From: Thermaurantimonas sp046295455
Lineage (GTDB): Bacteria; Bacteroidota; Bacteroidia; Flavobacteriales; Schleiferiaceae
Length of the DNA stretch: 64,000 bases
Reading direction: 5' to 3'
Assembly (NCBI GenBank): GCA_046295455.1
Contig: JBKBNI010000004.1
Span: forward strand, 1 to 64,000
The translations under genes were made by a program, and so were the position numbers. This document shows positions 62,278 through 64,000 of this stretch, one piece after another; within the stretch, counting starts at the first letter, position 1; each line of letters begins with the position of its first letter. Below the pieces are notes generated by a model. It saw only the letters and a list, made by a program, of their open reading frames with translations. It was not told where the DNA came from and did no database searches.

Positions 62278-63030
62278 TTACTCTTTGTAAATGCGGTTAA
62301 TAAGATTTTCGATGACGTATTCTTCCATTCGGATGTGAAAGCGCTCCAGGCGTTCTTGAATACTGTGTATATACAGCATCAGAATCAGGCTGAGAAAAAG
62401 CGCAACAAGCGTTGTGTCAAAAGCGATATTGAGTGCTGAGGTCACTTTGGAAATACCCTCGGGTGTCATGGTTTCATTTGCAAATCCAAGTGACTGCGCG
62501 ATGCCGATGATTGTGCCTATAAAGCCAACGGAAGGAATGGCCCATGCCGTGTAGCGTATGTAGCTCTGACGCGACTCGGCATCAGCCATGTTGATCTTGC
62601 TTTGACTGGTTACGATTTCGAGTGCCTCGGAAGTGGATTTGTTGGCCCGAAACTTTGTGCATGCTTTTTTGATCATATCCGTGAGAAAGTATTTGCGGTA
62701 TTTTTCCTTACTGATAGCTTCCAGTTTGATCTGGGCTACATCGGCGGGGGAGAGGACGTATTGTTCCTTTTCGGGTAAGAGACGGAAGTTGTAGGCTTTT
62801 TCCTCTTCCTTGATTTCGCGGTTAATTGCCCAAAGTTCCATAATCCCAAAGAAGAAGAGGAGATACGTGAGCCCTTGAACAATACCGGCTGGTAGTTGGC
62901 CTCCCAGCAATACTGCCAGTCGACGACCACTTGTCCCGTCCTCAGTAACCGAATAAAACAGGGCTAACAAAATCGTGAGCACCATGGCTGCTGATGCTGA
63001 GATGATTATACGGGTGTAACGGTTGTTCAT
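62278..63030 (-). CDS. MotA/TolQ/ExbB-like proton channel protein
   Basis: A 250-residue protein with four TM helices near residues 8-28, 48-68, 163-183 and 203-223. The third and fourth carry the family signals IPSVGFIGTIIGIAQSLG and SALNIAFDTTLVALFLSLI. The 95-residue cytoplasmic loop between TM2 and TM3 is typical of ExbB/MotA subunits. It is not part of the TonB operon at 46.8-49.5 kb and differs from that ExbB in sequence. It begins two bases after the vWA gene, its likely stator partner. Confidence 0.85.
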   Translation of the reverse strand: MNNRYTRIIISASAAMVLTILLALFYSVTEDGTSGRRLAVLLGGQLPAGIVQGLTYLLFFFGIMELWAINREIKEEEKAYNFRLLPEKEQYVLSPADVAQIKLEAISKEKYRKYFLTDMIKKACTKFRANKSTSEALEIVTSQSKINMADAESRQSYIRYTAWAIPSVGFIGTIIGIAQSLGFANETMTPEGISKVTSALNIAFDTTLVALFLSLILMLYIHSIQERLERFHIRMEEYVIENLINRIYKE

Positions 63031-63032
63031 AT

Positions 63033-63998
63033 TTAATCAAATTTTATTAGAAATCCATTTCCATTTTCGGTGGTGAGTTGTTCCAGGAATTTCACTTTAA
63101 TAGCGTTGGGATCGTCAAAAAAATCTCTTCCAACTCCAATGGCATTTACCTGGATGTTACCCGGATTTTGTCTCCGCATGAAAGCCAGTATTTCGTCAGA
63201 TAATCTTTTTGAATCGTCGCCTGAGCGGCAGCCTGGTTCACCGTCGGTCATCAGGACAATATCGGTCAGGCCAGTGTAAGTATTCATCACGTAGGTAAGT
63301 GCTTCCTGAATTGGGGTGCCACCTCCTGCTTTGAAAGTTCTGATAAACTTGCTGAGAGATTCTTTATTGGCTTCTGTCATAGGTTGAAGCGATCCGAAGT
63401 TTGATTTATAATCGCAATCAGACTGAAATGGGAAGCGGACCACATCTACATTGTAGGAATCGTCCATTGTAGAGATGAGCATACGCAGTCCTGCCTTTAC
63501 AGGGCTCATTCGGTCTTCTTTGTAATCATTGCTGACCATACTTCCGGATACATCTACGACAAATACGATGGATTTTCCTTTAAAACTAAATCCCTTCGTT
63601 GAAACCTTTTTGGGTGGACAGTTGCTCTGGAGTGTCAGACCGCAGTTGTCCATCCACTGCTTGTATTTTTTGAGATCATCGACCTGAGATTGGAGCGTTT
63701 GTACTTGTTCTTTAAGTTTTTGGGTGCTTTGAACGGCTTGGCTTAATTCCTTTTCAACTTTATCCAACTGCTGCATGATTTGCTGCACGATCTTTTTATC
63801 TACTGAATTTTCGAGTTGCTGCATTTTGTCCTTCAGATCTTGTACTTCCAGCCCGAGATCCTTCAGAGCATCTGCGGCATCTTTGCTTTTTACATCCATC
63901 TTTGGGACAATCACAAAAAGAATGATGACAGCAGCAAGAGCTCCGGAAAGAAGATCGAGAAAGGAAATGGAGAAAACCTGAAGTTCCCTTTTAGCCAT
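63033..63998 (-). CDS. vWA protein with MotB/ExbD-like membrane anchor
   Basis: A 321-residue protein. Residues 11-33 are one TM helix (ISFLDLLSGALAAVIILFVI) with Asp15 at its start, as in the proton-binding helix of MotB/ExbD. Residues 42-113 form a coiled coil. Residues 143-321 are a von Willebrand factor A domain with MIDAS metal site DVSGS (149-153), GGGTPIQ (Thr228) and MTDGEPG (Asp252). A vWA cargo thus replaces the usual peptidoglycan-binding domain of MotB. The start ATG is at 63998, two bases from the window end, so upstream genes are not visible. The MotA-like gene follows with a 2-base gap. Confidence 0.9.
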   Translation of the reverse strand: MAKRELQVFSISFLDLLSGALAAVIILFVIVPKMDVKSKDAADALKDLGLEVQDLKDKMQQLENSVDKKIVQQIMQQLDKVEKELSQAVQSTQKLKEQVQTLQSQVDDLKKYKQWMDNCGLTLQSNCPPKKVSTKGFSFKGKSIVFVVDVSGSMVSNDYKEDRMSPVKAGLRMLISTMDDSYNVDVVRFPFQSDCDYKSNFGSLQPMTEANKESLSKFIRTFKAGGGTPIQEALTYVMNTYTGLTDIVLMTDGEPGCRSGDDSKRLSDEILAFMRRQNPGNIQVNAIGVGRDFFDDPNAIKVKFLEQLTTENGNGFLIKFD

Positions 63999-64000
63999 TT

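Noticed and set aside
1..64000. CRISPR array, phage genome or intact IS element
   Set aside because: No repeat-spacer pattern, no capsid or tail genes and no intact transposase was seen; the only mobile trace is the recombinase remnant near 55.5 kb.

Overview
The window reads as one stretch of a Bacteroidota chromosome, most likely from the Saprospiraceae/Chitinophagales side of the phylum (the phylum is well supported, the family is a guess). The signs are a T9SS C-terminal sorting domain, Bacteroidota-type promoters (TAnnTTTG) in front of several genes and tRNAs, no evident Shine-Dalgarno sequences, an Alternative Complex III respiratory operon, an ExbB-ExbD-ExbD-TonB operon, a DUF3276 (PUR) protein and a PID-CTERM-like tail fragment. 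A run of 100 N at 1886-1985 marks an assembly gap, so the window is a scaffold and order across the gap is inferred.

Layout. 1-2.8 kb (minus): an ArsR-type regulator, a CPKC thioredoxin-like protein, a rhodanese, a DUF318-type permease and a DksA/TraR zinc-finger protein, with short iterated repeats in the gaps and two palindromic candidate operators. 3-15.8 kb: rlmN, asnB, two surface-sugar genes (GT4, wecB), a PCD-type dehydratase, a large lipoprotein, DAHP synthase-chorismate mutase, a tRNA1(Val) methyltransferase, and smpB with a GT2 glycosyltransferase. 15.8-26.8 kb: two TlpA-like thioredoxins, gatB, tRNA-Leu(CAA), a T9SS cargo protein, a short-chain fatty acid transporter, a P-type ATPase, pcm and a DASS symporter. 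26.9-38 kb (plus): actABCDEF followed by coxB-coxA, closed by a strong terminator. Here quinol oxidation by ACIII would feed an aa3/caa3-type oxidase. 38-46.8 kb: a GlcD-GlcF-like FAD/Fe-S oxidoreductase, a WbqC-like protein, an SH3-like exported protein, an acyl-CoA carboxylase beta subunit, a ferredoxin, a beta-barrel protein and a NeuD-type acyltransferase. 46.8-53 kb: TonB/ExbBD energy transduction, DUF3276, tRNA-Leu(GAG), tRNA-Lys(UUU), and a sigma factor with a membrane protein and a beta-barrel protein. 53-58.5 kb: pirin, glutaryl-CoA dehydrogenase, a decayed tyrosine recombinase, dapD and HMG-CoA reductase.

The most unusual part is the last 5.4 kb (58569-63998, minus). Six tightly packed genes encode: a vWA protein anchored by a MotB/ExbD-like helix; a MotA/TolQ/ExbB-like channel; an FHA-TM-trypsin-like protease; a PP2C phosphatase with a TM and a periplasmic tail; a 47-residue zinc-ribbon microprotein; and a zinc-ribbon/FHA-like protein. 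Together they look like an uncharacterised envelope device that couples Ser/Thr-phosphorylation sensing to a proton-channel-type motor and a periplasmic protease. The operon may extend past the window edge, where a kinase would be the natural missing part.
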